From positions 1 to 6,658 of the forward strand of contig JBMNNN010000118.1 in NCBI GenBank assembly GCA_050942555.1: a stretch of DNA of 6,658 bases, read 5' to 3'. Below, in pieces: positions 6,042-6,658 of the stretch. The notes beneath the pieces were generated by a model. The model was not told the origin of the DNA and searched no databases. It saw only the letters and a list, made by a program, of their open reading frames with translations. This DNA comes from JAAYXU01 sp050942555. Lineage in GTDB: Bacteria; Bacillota; Clostridia; Christensenellales; UMGS416. Position 1 is the first letter of the stretch. Each line of letters begins with the position of its first letter. The position numbers and the translations under genes are program-made.

Positions 6042-6658
6042 TTGCCGCCGCTCCTTCGCCCGTCAATACTGCGACCACCTCGTCCTGCGTCATGCCCGCG
6101 CGGATATTGGGCCGGTACAGCAGATACAGCGTCTGCCAGTCCAGCTCGGACAGCGCCTGCGTTTCGCTCCAGGGGGCATAGAATATACTGTCTTCGTACA
6201 GTTCTGAGTCCTGCATCAGCCCAAGCATCTGTGTTACCTCCTCCAGTATCAGATGATTGCGCTGCTCCTGCGTCGTGACGTCGGTCGCGATGCCGATCAA
6301 CGCCCTTTCGATGCGCATGCCGCTGTCCCACCACACCTGAAAGTAACCCCAGTTACCCTCCACATAGCCGGGGATCGTGTACGCCATGCCCGAAAGCGGC
6401 ACGAAATGCATCTCCACGCTACCGTCCGACACGACCCTCCGGATGTCGGGCATACCCGGAATCATGCCAAGCGCCTCGATGTGGCTGTCCAGCGTAGCGA
6501 GATCTTCGGCGGTCGGGCTGCCGCTGACCTCGATGAGTATCGGCTGCTCCCATTTGCGTATCTTTCCCTCGCTGCCGGCGGAGCCGCCGTATTCGCTCGA
6601 GAAGGCGATCTCCGACAGGTAATCGAGTGCCAGCGACCGATCCGGCGTCGGCGCGGCC
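6034..6658 (-). CDS. DUF2927-like protein (5' partial)
   Basis: The gene enters from the right edge and ends at the TAA at 6034-6036. The frame is open to the window edge, giving 207 visible residues; the ATG at 6463-6465 is internal, since family-like sequence continues upstream of it (YLSEIAFSSEYG, RKWEQPILIEVSG, TAEDLATLDSHIEAL). The order of elements matches my memory of the DUF2927 family: the SEYG/RKW start, a PDIRRV...MHFVPLS strand, GNWGYFQVWW at 6328-6357, then HLILEEVTQMLGL at 6217-6255, DSIFY, ELDWQTLYLLYRPNIRAGM and a short tail. The function of this family is not established. The EExxQ helix resembles a degenerate protease-type helix, but there is no HExxH zinc motif. Family members are often exported; a signal peptide, if any, lies beyond the window. 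The downstream UroD-like start codon is embedded in this gene's end, implying coupled translation. Confidence 0.75.
   Translation of the reverse strand, partial: AAPTPDRSLALDYLSEIAFSSEYGGSAGSEGKIRKWEQPILIEVSGSPTAEDLATLDSHIEALGMIPGMPDIRRVVSDGSVEMHFVPLSGMAYTIPGYVEGNWGYFQVWWDSGMRIERALIGIATDVTTQEQRNHLILEEVTQMLGLMQDSELYEDSIFYAPWSETQALSELDWQTLYLLYRPNIRAGMTQDEVVAVLTGEGAAANG
6051..6056 (-). promoter_or_regulatory. Ribosome binding site of the UroD-like gene
   Basis: On the - strand AAGGAG lies 9 bases before the ATG at 6041, inside the coding end of the DUF2927-like gene. It supports this start and independent re-initiation after the overlapping stop. Confidence 0.7.

Overview
The window is GC-rich bacterial DNA with three transcription blocks. 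The nearly complete set of bacterial-type Shine-Dalgarno sites, a textbook Rho-independent terminator and a V/A-type (not F-type) ATPase operon suggest a bacterium such as a high-GC anaerobic member of the Clostridia/Firmicutes. That placement is inference only. An unusual trait is frequent use of the isoleucine codon ATA in otherwise GC-rich genes.

Block 1 (2-3660, + strand) is the distal end of a V/A-type ATPase operon: atpA (5' end outside the window), atpB and atpD. These encode catalytic subunit A, non-catalytic subunit B and central-stalk subunit D. The three genes are 1 and 3 bases apart, each downstream gene has a strong Shine-Dalgarno sequence inside the end of the previous gene, and a strong terminator closes the operon. 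The membrane-ring and peripheral-stalk genes are presumably upstream of the window.

Block 2 (about 3661-4981, + strand) begins after the terminator. It holds a 96-residue protein predicted to be a single beta-sandwich (Ig-like) domain, then a threonine aldolase-family gene. The aldolase gene is broken: roughly 50 codons, including the segment that should carry the PLP-binding lysine, are missing and the remainder continues in another frame. Both flanking parts are otherwise well preserved, so the event is either recent or a sequence/assembly error.

Block 3 (5022-6658, - strand) converges on block 2. A DUF2927-like protein, truncated by the window edge, is followed by a uroporphyrinogen decarboxylase-fold protein whose ATG overlaps the upstream stop codon by 8 bases. 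This arrangement implies translational coupling. The UroD-like protein lacks the zinc-ligand pattern of corrinoid methyltransferase relatives and the N-terminal signature of true HemE, so its substrate is unknown.

I see no tRNA, rRNA, CRISPR array, insertion sequence or phage gene. The most notable items are the broken aldolase, the coupled DUF2927/UroD-like pair and the small Ig-like protein. None is strong evidence for a wholly new system.
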